From contig NZ_PJJL01000068.1 in assembly GCF_002929505.1 (NCBI RefSeq), positions 62,001-126,000 on the forward strand: a DNA stretch of 64,000 nucleotides. The letters run 5' to 3'. The position numbers and the translations under genes are program-made. Positions 33,124-42,126 of the stretch are shown in pieces; position 1 is the stretch's first letter, and each line of letters opens with the position of its first letter. Below the pieces are notes generated by a model. It was not told the DNA's origin. It did no database searches and was given only the letters and a program-made list of their open reading frames with translations. Source of the DNA: Cryobacterium sp. Y57. GTDB taxonomy: Bacteria > Actinomycetota > Actinomycetes > Actinomycetales > Microbacteriaceae.

Positions 33124-34248
33124 ATGACACGGTCGACCAATACATTTGACACCCTCGAACTGAAGAACGTCGGTCGCAGCTTCGGCGGCCAGAATGCGTT
33201 GGTCGACCTCAATCTCACGGTTCGGGCGGGCGAATTCATCGCCCTGCTCGGACCGTCGGGATGCGGCAAGTCCACCGCACTCAACTGCCTCGCGGGACTC
33301 CTCCCGCTGACACACGGTGAAATCCTGATCGACGGCAAGCGCATCGACGTGCTGCCCTCCGAGAAGCGCGACTTCGGCATGGTTTTCCAGAACTACGCGC
33401 TGTTCCCCCACTTGTCCGTGGAGAAGAACATCGCTTTCGGGTTGCAGATGCGCAACCTGCCGAGGCCCGAGATCGCCCGGCGGGTGGCTGAGGGCCTGGC
33501 CCTGGTGAAGCTGCAGGAACAGGCGAAGAAACTGCCAGGCCAGCTGTCCGGCGGCCAGCAGCAGCGCGTTGCCATCGCCCGCGCCGTCGTGCTCGAACCG
33601 CGCCTCGTTCTCATGGACGAGCCGCTCTCCAACCTCGACGCCAAGCTGCGCCTCGAGATGCGCACCGAGATTCGTCGCCTGCACCAGTCCCTGGGACTCA
33701 CCACCATCTACGTCACCCACGACCAGGAAGAGGCCCTTTCCCTGGCCGACCGGCTCGTGGTTCTGCGGGAGGGTCGGGTGCAGCAGGTCGGCACGCCGGA
33801 GCAGCTGCACGACAACCCCGCCAATTGGCACGTTGCCGATTTCATGGGTTATCGCAATATCGTCGACCTCGAGGTCGAATCGGTCGTGGGCGACCTCGCC
33901 AGAGTCTCCGGCCGCGGCATCTCGATCATGGCCACCCTCGCCCAGCCGGCGGCCGTCGGGGACACGGTTCGCGTCGCCATCCGCCCCTCCGACCTTGTCG
34001 TTGCCGGGCCGGATACACCGCCCGGTCGCGATACAGTTCAGGCCACCGTCAACGTCGTCGAATACCAGGGGCGCGAGTTCGCGGTCGAGGTCACGACCAC
34101 CCAGGGCCAGAATCTTTTCGTGCACGCCTACACGGCGCTCGTTCCCGGTTCGACCGTGCAGCTCACCGTCGATCCGTCCCGGGCGCTCGTCTACCGCACG
34201 AGCCTCGACGGTGTCGACGCGCCCCGGGAACTCTCGGCGGTGCGATGA
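33124..34248 (+). CDS. ABC transporter ATP-binding protein (PotA/UgpC-like)
   Basis: Protein of 374 aa, the cytoplasmic ATPase. Walker A is GPSGCGKST (residues ~43-51), the signature motif LSGGQQQRVAIARA, Walker B LVLMDEPLSNLD, and the H-loop YVTHDQEEALS. A C-terminal TOBE-like domain follows (VRVAIRPSDLVVAG). Starts three bases after the binding protein stop; its stop overlaps the permease start (ATGATGA). It is the only importer in this window with its own ATPase. Confidence 0.92.
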   Translation: MTRSTNTFDTLELKNVGRSFGGQNALVDLNLTVRAGEFIALLGPSGCGKSTALNCLAGLLPLTHGEILIDGKRIDVLPSEKRDFGMVFQNYALFPHLSVEKNIAFGLQMRNLPRPEIARRVAEGLALVKLQEQAKKLPGQLSGGQQQRVAIARAVVLEPRLVLMDEPLSNLDAKLRLEMRTEIRRLHQSLGLTTIYVTHDQEEALSLADRLVVLREGRVQQVGTPEQLHDNPANWHVADFMGYRNIVDLEVESVVGDLARVSGRGISIMATLAQPAAVGDTVRVAIRPSDLVVAGPDTPPGRDTVQATVNVVEYQGREFAVEVTTTQGQNLFVHAYTALVPGSTVQLTVDPSRALVYRTSLDGVDAPRELSAVR

Positions 34249-35180
34249 TGACGTCCGCTACCAATACGGGCTCGCGGGCCCGGGGCTCGGCCAGCCTCAA
34301 ACACCGGCTGGCCGAACGCGGAGTCGACACGAAGCTCTTGTTGCTCGTGCCGGCCATCGTGTTCGCGCTCCTGCTATTCGTATACCCGTTCGCCTACGGC
34401 ATCGGGCTCACCTTCCAGCCGCTCGCCGCCACCCAGGAGCAGTGGGGCGGCGGACTCTTCGCCAATTACGTGGCGTTCTTCAGGGACGCGTTCATCTTTG
34501 ACTCCGTCTGGATCACGCTGCGGCTCGCCCTACCCGCCGCGCTGTTCAACGTGCTCGTCTCGATCCCGATCGCATTCAAGCTCCGCAGTAAATTCCGGGG
34601 CAAGCGGATGCTGCAGACCCTGCTCGTGCTGCCGATCACGCTGGGTACCGTGCTCACCGCGCAGGGCCTGTTGATCTTTGCCGGGCGTCAGGGCTGGCTC
34701 AACCGGTTCCTGCTGGAAAACGGGATCATCGACCAGCCGCTCCAGCTCGTCAACAACTACCTCGGCGTGATGCTGTCGCTGATCATCTCCGGCTTCCCGT
34801 TCGCGTACCTGCTGATCTCGTCGTATCTCTCTGGAATAGATCCCTCGCTCGAAGCTGCGGCGAAAACCCTCGGCGCTAACTGGAAGCAGCGCTTCCGACG
34901 GATCACGCTGCCGTTGCTCGCGCCCGGACTGGCGACGACGTTCATCCTCACGTTCGTGCTCGCCTTCAGTGTGTTTCCCTCCGCCCGACTCGTCGGTGAC
35001 GCCTCGGGTGAGACCCGGGTGCTCGCGCTGATGGCCTACCGGGCGTTCTCGGAGCAGCTGGACTACAGCATGGCTTCCACGATCGCAATCATGATGGGGG
35101 TGGTGGAGCTCATCGTGATCGCGTTCGTGTTCCTGGGCCGCTCCTTCCTCTACAAGGGTTCAACGGGAGGGAAGGGCTGA
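34245..35180 (+). CDS. ABC transporter permease (PotB-like)
   Basis: Protein of 311 aa with six hydrophobic segments. The cytoplasmic coupling (EAA) loop is SLEAAAKTLGANWKQRFRRITLPLLAPG. The true start is ATG at 34245, within the end of the ATPase gene; a longer same-frame reading to 33825 is only read-through of the ATPase region. It ends with TGATG overlapping the second permease. Forms the membrane pore with the next gene. Confidence 0.9.
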   Translation: MMTSATNTGSRARGSASLKHRLAERGVDTKLLLLVPAIVFALLLFVYPFAYGIGLTFQPLAATQEQWGGGLFANYVAFFRDAFIFDSVWITLRLALPAALFNVLVSIPIAFKLRSKFRGKRMLQTLLVLPITLGTVLTAQGLLIFAGRQGWLNRFLLENGIIDQPLQLVNNYLGVMLSLIISGFPFAYLLISSYLSGIDPSLEAAAKTLGANWKQRFRRITLPLLAPGLATTFILTFVLAFSVFPSARLVGDASGETRVLALMAYRAFSEQLDYSMASTIAIMMGVVELIVIAFVFLGRSFLYKGSTGGKG

Positions 35181-36103
35181 TGTCCAACTCACGGCTCAAG
35201 GCTGCTCCACCCACCGAAGTGGTCAACATCGTCAAGAACCGCAATCACGGCAAGCTGGCTCCCGGCGAGAAATCCCTGGCGGCCTCGCCGGGAACCTGGT
35301 TCGTCTGGTTCGGTATCGCCGCGTTCTTCATTTTTCTGTTCGGCATCGTGCTCAGTGTGCTCGTAGACTCGCTCGGCAAGCCCTGGTTCAACACCTGGCT
35401 GCCGGAGAACTTCACCCTGGGCTGGTACCAGGAATCCTGGGCCCGATTCGACCTGGCGCACATTATCGGGGTCACGCTTCTGGTGGCCTTCTCCGTGATC
35501 GTCATCTCGGTCATCATCGGGGTGCCGGCCTCTTACGTGCTCGCCCGCAGTAACTTTCCGGGTAAGAAGCTCGTGATGCTGCTGTTCCTGCTGCCCATCC
35601 TGATTCCGCCGATCACCTTCGGTATTCCGCTGGCCACCGTGATGTATAACTTCGGCCTCGGCCGCACCGTGCTCGCCGTGATCCTGGTGAACCTCGTGCC
35701 CTCCGTGCCGTTCGTGATCATCACGATGACACCGTTCATCGAGCAGATCAACCCGTCAATTGAGAACGCTGCCCGCATGTGCGGCGCCAGCATGTACCGG
35801 GTCTTCACGAAGATCCTGGCTCCCCTTCTGATCCCGGGAATCCTCGCCGCCAGCATCCTCGTTCTCGTGCGAACGGTGGGCATGTTCGACCTCACCTTCC
35901 TGGTATCCGGCCCGACCTCCGACACCCTGGTGGTCGCCATCTACCGGGCCATGACGAGCGCCGGTGGCGGTGAGGCCCGACAGCTCATCTCCTCGATGGG
36001 CGTGATCTACACGGCGATGATGCTGCTGATTCTGATCATCGCCCTCCGTTTCATCAATCCCACCCAGCTGGTGGCCCAGGTCAAGGACTCGCGTGAAGAC
36101 TGA
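35180..36103 (+). CDS. ABC transporter permease (PotC-like)
   Basis: Protein of 307 aa with six hydrophobic segments and EAA loop SIENAARMCGASMYRVFTKILAPLLIPG. The start ATG shares a base with the stop of the first permease. The stop overlaps the start of the oxidoreductase gene by 11 bp, which ties the importer to uronate catabolism. Confidence 0.9.
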   Translation: MSNSRLKAAPPTEVVNIVKNRNHGKLAPGEKSLAASPGTWFVWFGIAAFFIFLFGIVLSVLVDSLGKPWFNTWLPENFTLGWYQESWARFDLAHIIGVTLLVAFSVIVISVIIGVPASYVLARSNFPGKKLVMLLFLLPILIPPITFGIPLATVMYNFGLGRTVLAVILVNLVPSVPFVIITMTPFIEQINPSIENAARMCGASMYRVFTKILAPLLIPGILAASILVLVRTVGMFDLTFLVSGPTSDTLVVAIYRAMTSAGGGEARQLISSMGVIYTAMMLLILIIALRFINPTQLVAQVKDSRED

Positions 36104-37616
36104 CACAACAGAACGACTGTCGCTCGGGAACATTCCTGGCGTTCACTCGGGGGGAGCCACTGGCCCGCGCGTCGACCCGGCCGCTCTCACCATCGGAATC
36201 GTGCACTTCGGAATCGGGGCCTTCCACCGGGCGCATCAGGCCGTGTTTACCGAAGACGCCGCCGCGGCCACGGGCGACACCCGCTGGGGAATCCTCGGCG
36301 TCACCGGCCGAACCGATTCCGTGGTCCGGCAGCTGCAACCGCAGGACTGCCTCTACGGCGTCCTGCAGAAGGGCGCCGCCGAGACCGCGCTCCGCATCGT
36401 GGGCACGGTTCGCGACGTGGCCTGGCCGGCTCGGGATTCCGAGAAGGTCACCGCCACGCTTGCGCAGGCGACGACCCACATCGCGACGCTGACGATCACG
36501 GAAAAGGGCTACCTGCAAGCCGGCGACGGAATCGACCTGAGCCTTCCCGTCGTGCAACAAGACTTGGCTCTGATCGAGCGAGAGCTCGACGGCGAGGGCG
36601 ATTTGCCGGCCTCCGGCAGTCCGATCGGGCTGCTCGTTCGCGGCCTCGCCCGGCGGTTCCGCCGGGGCGCCGAGCCGTTTACGGTGCTCTCCTGCGACAA
36701 CCTCGTCAACAATGGCGCCGTGACCCGGGCGTTGGTGTTCTCGCTCGCAGAAGCGCTGTCGGCGGGCGCGGGGCGCGATGATCTGCTGGCGTGGCTCGCG
36801 GCATCCGTTTCGTTTCCCTCGAGCATGGTCGACCGCATCGCCCCGGCGACGACGCCGGGCGACCGGGCCGAGGCGCTTACGCTGCTGGGACTTCGCGACG
36901 AAGCACTCGTCGTGGCCGAGCCCTTCACGCAGTGGGTCATCGAAGACGACTTCGCCGGACCGCGCCCCGCCTGGGAGCTAGCGGGAGCGATCCTGACCAC
37001 CGATGTGACTCCGTACGAGCGGGCCAAACTGCGCATACTCAATGCAACGCACACCCAGCTCGCCTACCTCGGAGCCCTCAAAGGGCATACGACCATCGCC
37101 CAGGCGATCGCGGACCCGGCCCTGCGGGCGGCTGCGCGCCGCACGATTGATGCAGACATCCTGCCGACACTCGACGTGCCGTTCGGGCTCAACCTTGAGC
37201 AGTACCGCGACAGCGTTCTCGAGCGATTCACCAACCCGAACCTGCCGCACACGACCCTGCAGGTCGGCATGGACGGTTCGCAGAAGCTGCCCACTCGCAT
37301 CCTCGGCACGGTCACCGACCGCTTGAATTCCGGCCACACGCCCGCCGGGCTCGCCCTGACGGTGGCCGCCTGGATTACGTTCGTCGCGTTCACTCTTCAC
37401 AAGGATGGCCCAACCCTCGACGACCCGCTCGCCGCCCGGCTGCAGCAGGCCGTCGGGTCCGACCATGCCGCGGTGACAGGGCCGGCCGCCCTCGTTGACC
37501 GATTCTTCACCCTGGGCGACGTCTTTCCGCCGGACGTCAGCGCGTCGGCCGCATTCCGCGCTGCCGTCGTGGACCAGCTCGGTGAGGTGCAGCGACTCGT
37601 TCACCCGTCGGACTGA
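36093..37616 (+). CDS. uxuB: Mannitol dehydrogenase-family uronate reductase (fructuronate/tagaturonate reductase)
   Basis: Protein of 507 aa, long-chain polyol dehydrogenase family: GIVHFGIGAFHRAHQAVFTEDA (NAD-binding start), VLSCDNLVNNGAVT, FPSSMVDRIAPATT and the active-site segment AKLRILNATHTQLAYLGALKGH (Lys, Asn and His). It reduces fructuronate to mannonate and/or tagaturonate to altronate with NADH. Starts with GTG inside the permease gene. Along with uxaC, manD, uxaA, kdgK and eda it completes the route. Whether it prefers fructuronate or tagaturonate cannot be told. Confidence 0.85.
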   Translation: MKTDTTERLSLGNIPGVHSGGATGPRVDPAALTIGIVHFGIGAFHRAHQAVFTEDAAAATGDTRWGILGVTGRTDSVVRQLQPQDCLYGVLQKGAAETALRIVGTVRDVAWPARDSEKVTATLAQATTHIATLTITEKGYLQAGDGIDLSLPVVQQDLALIERELDGEGDLPASGSPIGLLVRGLARRFRRGAEPFTVLSCDNLVNNGAVTRALVFSLAEALSAGAGRDDLLAWLAASVSFPSSMVDRIAPATTPGDRAEALTLLGLRDEALVVAEPFTQWVIEDDFAGPRPAWELAGAILTTDVTPYERAKLRILNATHTQLAYLGALKGHTTIAQAIADPALRAAARRTIDADILPTLDVPFGLNLEQYRDSVLERFTNPNLPHTTLQVGMDGSQKLPTRILGTVTDRLNSGHTPAGLALTVAAWITFVAFTLHKDGPTLDDPLAARLQQAVGSDHAAVTGPAALVDRFFTLGDVFPPDVSASAAFRAAVVDQLGEVQRLVHPSD

Positions 37617-37717
37617 GCCGCGGTCCTGGGTCCGCAGTCTGACGCTGGTTCCGCCCTGAGCCAGATTGCGCACCCAACGCTGGGCGGCCCGCTCGGTCTG
37701 CCTGAGATCGGTTCGAA

Positions 37718-38866
37718 TCAGACTCCGACAGTGGCCGTTGTCGCCATGCGCGTGGCGACCCACGGCGCCCCAGACCCTTCCATACTGAAATAGAACGGCG
37801 ACGTGGCGTCGATGTCACCAGGTCGCACGCGCACCCCCGTGAAAGCGGAGGCATAGATGCCGGCGATGAGTTCGAGGGTTCTGCGGGCCGACGCGGTGTC
37901 GACCGGAAGAGGTTGACCCGCCGCAAGTGCCCGAGCGATGACTGCGAACTGGGCCGCGTGCCCAGATCCCTGGCCGTGTGGGCCGCGGGCAGCAACTTCT
38001 GCGACGAGATCTTCGTAGCCGGGGGCTGGCGTGACGCGCCAGTTGTCGTCGCTGTAGCCGTACAGGTGCTCGAGCTCGACGGTGGCGTACTCGAAGTCGA
38101 AGCGCAGATAGCTGGTTTCGCGGGGCGAGAGCAGGCTGTTCACGACGCTGATCACCGCGCCGCCCTCAAGCATCACGATGGCGTGAGACACGTCTTCGGT
38201 CTCCACATCCCGAGCCAGCCGCGAGGCAACCCCGACGACTTCGGCCCAGTCACCCACGAGGGAAAGCATGGTGTCGATCTGGTGGATGCCGTGACCCATC
38301 GTGGGCCCGCCGCCTTCCACGTTCCATTTGCCGCGCCATGGCACCTCGAAGTAAGCGTCGGGCCGGAACCACAGGGTGTTGCACACGCCGGTGAGCAGGC
38401 GCCCGAAACTAGCTTCGGCCACCACGTCGCGCAACCAGAGTGCCCGGCCGCCGAAACGGTGCTGGGAGACGGTTGCGAATGATGCCCCGCCTGTTTTCTC
38501 GGCCGTCCGGATCTCGTCGAATTCCTGCAGCGACAGTGCTGGCGGCTTCTCGCTCAACACGTTGATACCACGCAACAGGATCGCGATGGCCTGTTCCTTG
38601 TGCAGTCCGGGAGGAGAGCACAGATGCACGATGTCGAGCGGCCCGTCGACATTCGCATCGTCGAGCAATTGTTCGAGACTGGCGAAGGAGTTGGCGACCT
38701 GCCACTCGGCACAAAACGCCTGCAGCCGGTCAGGGTCGATGTCGGTCGCCGCCACAATGTGTGCGGCCCCGTGCAGTTGCGCTATGCCCTCAGCGTGCAC
38801 GGCGGCGATTCCACCAGTACCCACAAGGGCGATGCGAAGCGGACGGGCGGTATCGATGGAGGTCAT
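37718..38866 (-). CDS. Gfo/Idh/MocA-family oxidoreductase
   Basis: Protein of 382 aa: RIALVGTGGIAAVHAEGIAQL (Rossmann), VLSEKPPAL (EKP motif), VEGGGPTMGHGIHQIDTML (active-site region with HxxD). Its ATG overlaps the DUF6807 gene by 4 bp (stop 38863, start 38866), so the pair is co-translated; the same pairing occurs at 55216-58622. The substrate is probably a sugar or glycoside released from plant material. Convergent with the uxuB-type gene, 101 bp apart. Confidence 0.87.
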   Translation of the reverse strand: MTSIDTARPLRIALVGTGGIAAVHAEGIAQLHGAAHIVAATDIDPDRLQAFCAEWQVANSFASLEQLLDDANVDGPLDIVHLCSPPGLHKEQAIAILLRGINVLSEKPPALSLQEFDEIRTAEKTGGASFATVSQHRFGGRALWLRDVVAEASFGRLLTGVCNTLWFRPDAYFEVPWRGKWNVEGGGPTMGHGIHQIDTMLSLVGDWAEVVGVASRLARDVETEDVSHAIVMLEGGAVISVVNSLLSPRETSYLRFDFEYATVELEHLYGYSDDNWRVTPAPGYEDLVAEVAARGPHGQGSGHAAQFAVIARALAAGQPLPVDTASARRTLELIAGIYASAFTGVRVRPGDIDATSPFYFSMEGSGAPWVATRMATTATVGV

Positions 38867-39807
38867 TCTGTGGCTTTTCCCTGCAAAACTCGGCGGCCGG
38901 AGTTAGCCAGTGCGGTGGCGCGCTCGCCTTCGGCCCGGCCGTCGGCGATCACCACTGCATAGGAGAACGCGAGTGTCTCTCTCGACGCGAAGCTGTATTC
39001 CTCGCTAAAGAACGGCGCGGGGTTCAGGCAGCCGAAATTCTCGCTGCGGGCAAACCACTGCGGCGGGTGTTGCAGGTTGTCGCTGTGGTCGACGATCACG
39101 ATCGAGGAGAATCCGCCGGCCGAGTCGTGCTGGCCGGTGAGACCAAGCCATGGATGCCGCGTGCCACGTAGTTCCTCTCCGCCCGGCCCTTCCGGGCCGA
39201 AGAGAGAGCCATCGGTGAACGACCGTGGACCGCGCCAGAAGAGGCCGCCGTATCCGGCGTTGTCCCGACCCTCCGTGGTGGGAGAACCAATCTGAATGGA
39301 CGAGGCGGAGACGTTGGTCATCTCGGTGTCCCAGCGCAACACCCAGGCGTCGGGAACGTCAGCGATGGAGACGGTCAATCGGCGACGCTCCTCCACGAGA
39401 TCGTCACCGGACTGGGTGCGCCAGACCAGGTCATGGGCGAATGATGCCTCCTCGTCGTCGACGGTCACGTCAACAACGGTGTCGTGGGCCATGGTGCCGT
39501 TGTTGGGCAGTTGCTGGTAACCGCCCTCTCGCCGGTAGGTGACTCCGCCCCAAAAGTTATCGTCGCCGAAATTGGGCAGCGACCACGCGATGCCTTTGTG
39601 CCAAACGTGGTCGTGTGGGCGGAACAGACTCACGATGTCGCCGCCGAGTGTATGCACCGGGTGTACGTAAGGACGAGGGGATTCCATCTGCGCATCCGTG
39701 GCCTCGTAGGTATAGGACATGAGCGGGCGCCCCCGCCACGTGACGCTCACCCCGGAACCGATTGTGTGGATGAGGCCGAGGTCACGCTGTGGGTCGGGAA
39801 GGCTCAT
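38863..39807 (-). CDS. DUF6807 (PmoA-like) protein
   Basis: Protein of 314 aa. Family signatures: RPYVHPVHTLGGDIVSLFRPHDHVWHKGIAWSLPNFGDDNFWGG, and SPTTEGRDNAGYGGLFWRGPRSF. Members are cytoplasmic, His/Trp-rich and normally beside Gfo/Idh/MocA genes; the biochemical function is not established to my knowledge. ATG at 39807 is preceded by AAGGA; the open frame continues upstream without a better start. First gene of a two-gene operon with the oxidoreductase at 37718, with an operator-like site just upstream. Confidence 0.8.
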   Translation of the reverse strand: MSLPDPQRDLGLIHTIGSGVSVTWRGRPLMSYTYEATDAQMESPRPYVHPVHTLGGDIVSLFRPHDHVWHKGIAWSLPNFGDDNFWGGVTYRREGGYQQLPNNGTMAHDTVVDVTVDDEEASFAHDLVWRTQSGDDLVEERRRLTVSIADVPDAWVLRWDTEMTNVSASSIQIGSPTTEGRDNAGYGGLFWRGPRSFTDGSLFGPEGPGGEELRGTRHPWLGLTGQHDSAGGFSSIVIVDHSDNLQHPPQWFARSENFGCLNPAPFFSEEYSFASRETLAFSYAVVIADGRAEGERATALANSGRRVLQGKATE

Positions 39808-39901
39808 GCTGAATTCATTCCTTCGGTTCATCGTCATTGATTGCCAGCGCATCACTTCTCGAGCAGGCCAATACCAAGCCTAGGGCGCATTCAAATCATA
39901 G

Positions 39902-39915
39902 GGCAAGCGTTTTCC
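39902..39915. promoter_or_regulatory. Operator-like site GGCAAGCGTTTTCC (shared motif)
   Basis: It lies between the DUF6807/Gfo operon and the divergent alpha-glucuronidase. The same pattern GGnAAnCGnTnTCC occurs at 51977 and 63400, each in an intergenic promoter region of this carbohydrate block. A LacI protein is the expected binder. Confidence 0.6.
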
Positions 39916-40024
39916 GGCGGCGGTATAGGCTGGGGGCCAGCCTGGCGCTGCCGCTCAGCACAAACCGCTAACCACGCGTCTGCACTATCATACGAACCAC
40001 CCCCTGCACCACCAAGGAGAATCG

Positions 40025-42064
40025 ATGATGACCTCTCACCGGAAAGTATCACGGGCAGAGCACCCGACGTGGTTGCCGAAGGAGTCCTCCCGCAACCTCG
40101 GCGACAAGCGCGTGCACATCGCCGCAACAGGTCCGCTCGTCGAAACCGTGCGTAGTGAGTTCAGGCGTGCAATGCGCCTCTTCGGCGGTAGCTTCGTCGA
40201 GAAAATCGGTGATGCCGAAATTGTTGTGATTGTCACCGGCGACCAAGGCCCGGTCGGCCTCGACGATGAGACTCCGGCCGCCGTGCACGAAGCGCTTGCG
40301 GCGCATGCGAGTGAACCCGTGTCAGCGGAGGGCTACTTTCTCGCCAATCGCGACTCCGTCAGCGTCATCGTCGCCGCCACCGATCGCGGCGCACTCTATG
40401 GCGTGCTCGACCTGTTACGTTCGGGTGAACCGGGCAGCGGCACGAGGCGCGAGGAACCCGCGCACGCGATACGAATGCTGGACCACTGGGACAACATGAC
40501 GGTCCACCCTGTCATGGGCGCCGTCGAACGCGGTTACTCCGGCGACTCGATCTTCTTTGCTGACGGAGAAGTGCGCCGCGACCTCGACCGAGTCAGCCGC
40601 TACGCGCGCCTGCTGGCATCGGTTGGCATCAACCGGGTTGCGATCAACAACGTCAATGTTCATTCAACAGAAGCGCGCCTTCTCACCGACAAGCTCCCCG
40701 ACGTCGCGCGTATCGCCGATGTACTGCGGCCATGGGGCATCCGCCTACATCTGTCAGTCAATTTCGCCTCGCCGACGCTGCTCGGCGGGCTGGCCAGCGC
40801 CGACCCGTTGCTTCCAGCCGTGCACGAGTGGTGGCGGCAGGCTACCGACCGGGTCTACGATTCAATCCCGGACTTTGGCGGCTACGTCGTGAAGGCCGAT
40901 TCAGAGGGTCAACCAGGCCCATTCACATATGGACGCACGCATGCCGAAGGAGCGGAGCCGCTCGCTGTAGCCCTCGCCCCTCATGGCGGCATCGTGCACT
41001 GGCGTGCGTTCGTCTATGACCACCGCCAGGACTGGCGAGACCGCTCCACCGACCGCGCTAAAGCGGCTTTTGACCATTTCGTCCCGCTCGACGGCAAGTT
41101 CGCCGACAACGTCGTGGTGCAGGTCAAGCACGGGCCGATGGACTTTCAGGTGCGCGAACCGGTCTCCACGGTGATAGGCGCGCTGACAAAAACGACCGTT
41201 GCCGTCGAGTTTCAGGTCACACAGGAGTACACCGGCCAGCAGAAGCACGTCTGCTACCTCGGCCCCGCGTGGAGTGAGATCCTGCGATTTCGCTTCGGAG
41301 GCAGCGACGCTGCCCCGCTTGCCAGCCTGGCGACCGGCGGATTCGTCGCTGTCTCGAACGTGGGTACCGACGAATTCTGGACCGGGCATCCTCTCGCCCA
41401 GTCGAACCTCTACGCCTTCGGTCGGCTCTCCTGGGAGCCGCTCGCAGACAGCATCGAGATCCTCGACGAGTGGATCAGAGCGACCTTCCCCGACACCGAC
41501 GACGGCACTAGGGCCGCTCTGCACGCCGTCTTGGACTCCTCCTGGGCGACCTACGAGAAATACACGGCCCCCCTCGGGGTTGGTTTCATGGTGCGACCGG
41601 GTCACCACTACGGCCCCGACGTCGACGGGTACGAATACACGCCGTGGGGCACTTATCACTTCGCCGACCGGGACGGCGTCGGTGTCGATCGGACCCAGAC
41701 GACAGGAACCGGCTTCGCCGGTCAATACCCTTCCCCTTGGCGCGCGCGGTATGAGTCTCTGGCCGAATGCCCCGACGAACTCGTACTTTTCTTCCACCAC
41801 GTGCCGTACGACCACGTTTTGCACAGCGGCTCAAGCGTCATCCAGCACATCTACGACACGCACGCTGACGGGGTAGAGGACGTTGCTCGGCTGCAGGGTA
41901 TCTGGGCGGGGCCGACCCAGGGCATCGACTCAGCCACGCACGCACGTGTGACCCAACTCCTCGTCGAACAGCTGCGATCCGCAGGTGAATGGAACGATCA
42001 GATCCGTACGTATTTCTTCCGGAAATCCGGTTTGGCGGATGCCGGTGGGCGCCCCCACTTCTGA
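40025..42064 (+). CDS. aguA: Alpha-glucuronidase, glycoside hydrolase family 67
   Basis: Protein of 679 aa, usual GH67 length, no signal peptide, so it acts inside the cell. It removes 4-O-methyl-glucuronate from the non-reducing end of imported aldouronic acids from glucuronoxylan. The catalytic acid region KADSEGQPGPFTYGR puts E294 as the proton donor; DGKFADNVVVQVKHGPMDFQVREP contains the general-base residues D356 and E378. Other landmarks: LDHWDNMTVHPVMGAVERGYSGDS and YTPWGTYHFADRDGVGVDRT. ATG at 40025 has AAGGAG at good spacing. The glucuronate released can enter the uxaC pathway in this window. Confidence 0.95.
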   Translation: MMTSHRKVSRAEHPTWLPKESSRNLGDKRVHIAATGPLVETVRSEFRRAMRLFGGSFVEKIGDAEIVVIVTGDQGPVGLDDETPAAVHEALAAHASEPVSAEGYFLANRDSVSVIVAATDRGALYGVLDLLRSGEPGSGTRREEPAHAIRMLDHWDNMTVHPVMGAVERGYSGDSIFFADGEVRRDLDRVSRYARLLASVGINRVAINNVNVHSTEARLLTDKLPDVARIADVLRPWGIRLHLSVNFASPTLLGGLASADPLLPAVHEWWRQATDRVYDSIPDFGGYVVKADSEGQPGPFTYGRTHAEGAEPLAVALAPHGGIVHWRAFVYDHRQDWRDRSTDRAKAAFDHFVPLDGKFADNVVVQVKHGPMDFQVREPVSTVIGALTKTTVAVEFQVTQEYTGQQKHVCYLGPAWSEILRFRFGGSDAAPLASLATGGFVAVSNVGTDEFWTGHPLAQSNLYAFGRLSWEPLADSIEILDEWIRATFPDTDDGTRAALHAVLDSSWATYEKYTAPLGVGFMVRPGHHYGPDVDGYEYTPWGTYHFADRDGVGVDRTQTTGTGFAGQYPSPWRARYESLAECPDELVLFFHHVPYDHVLHSGSSVIQHIYDTHADGVEDVARLQGIWAGPTQGIDSATHARVTQLLVEQLRSAGEWNDQIRTYFFRKSGLADAGGRPHF

Positions 42065-42082
42065 TTGAGACTCCGTCACACA

Positions 42083-42114
42083 ACAGTGCCCGCCACCGGA
42101 GTGGAGAGCACTGT
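42083..42114. terminator. Possible bidirectional terminator (ACAGTGC/GCACTGT stem)
   Basis: A 7-bp inverted repeat, ACAGTGC at 42083-42089 and GCACTGT at 42108-42114, lies in the 62-bp gap between convergent aguA and the GH42 gene. No strong T-run is present, so termination is only suggested. Confidence 0.35.
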
Positions 42115-42126
42115 CACCTTCTCGGC

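Noticed and set aside
33569-34501. Plus-strand frame over the ATPase and permease
   Set aside because: Ser/Arg/Pro-rich out-of-frame reading of the ABC ATPase gene.
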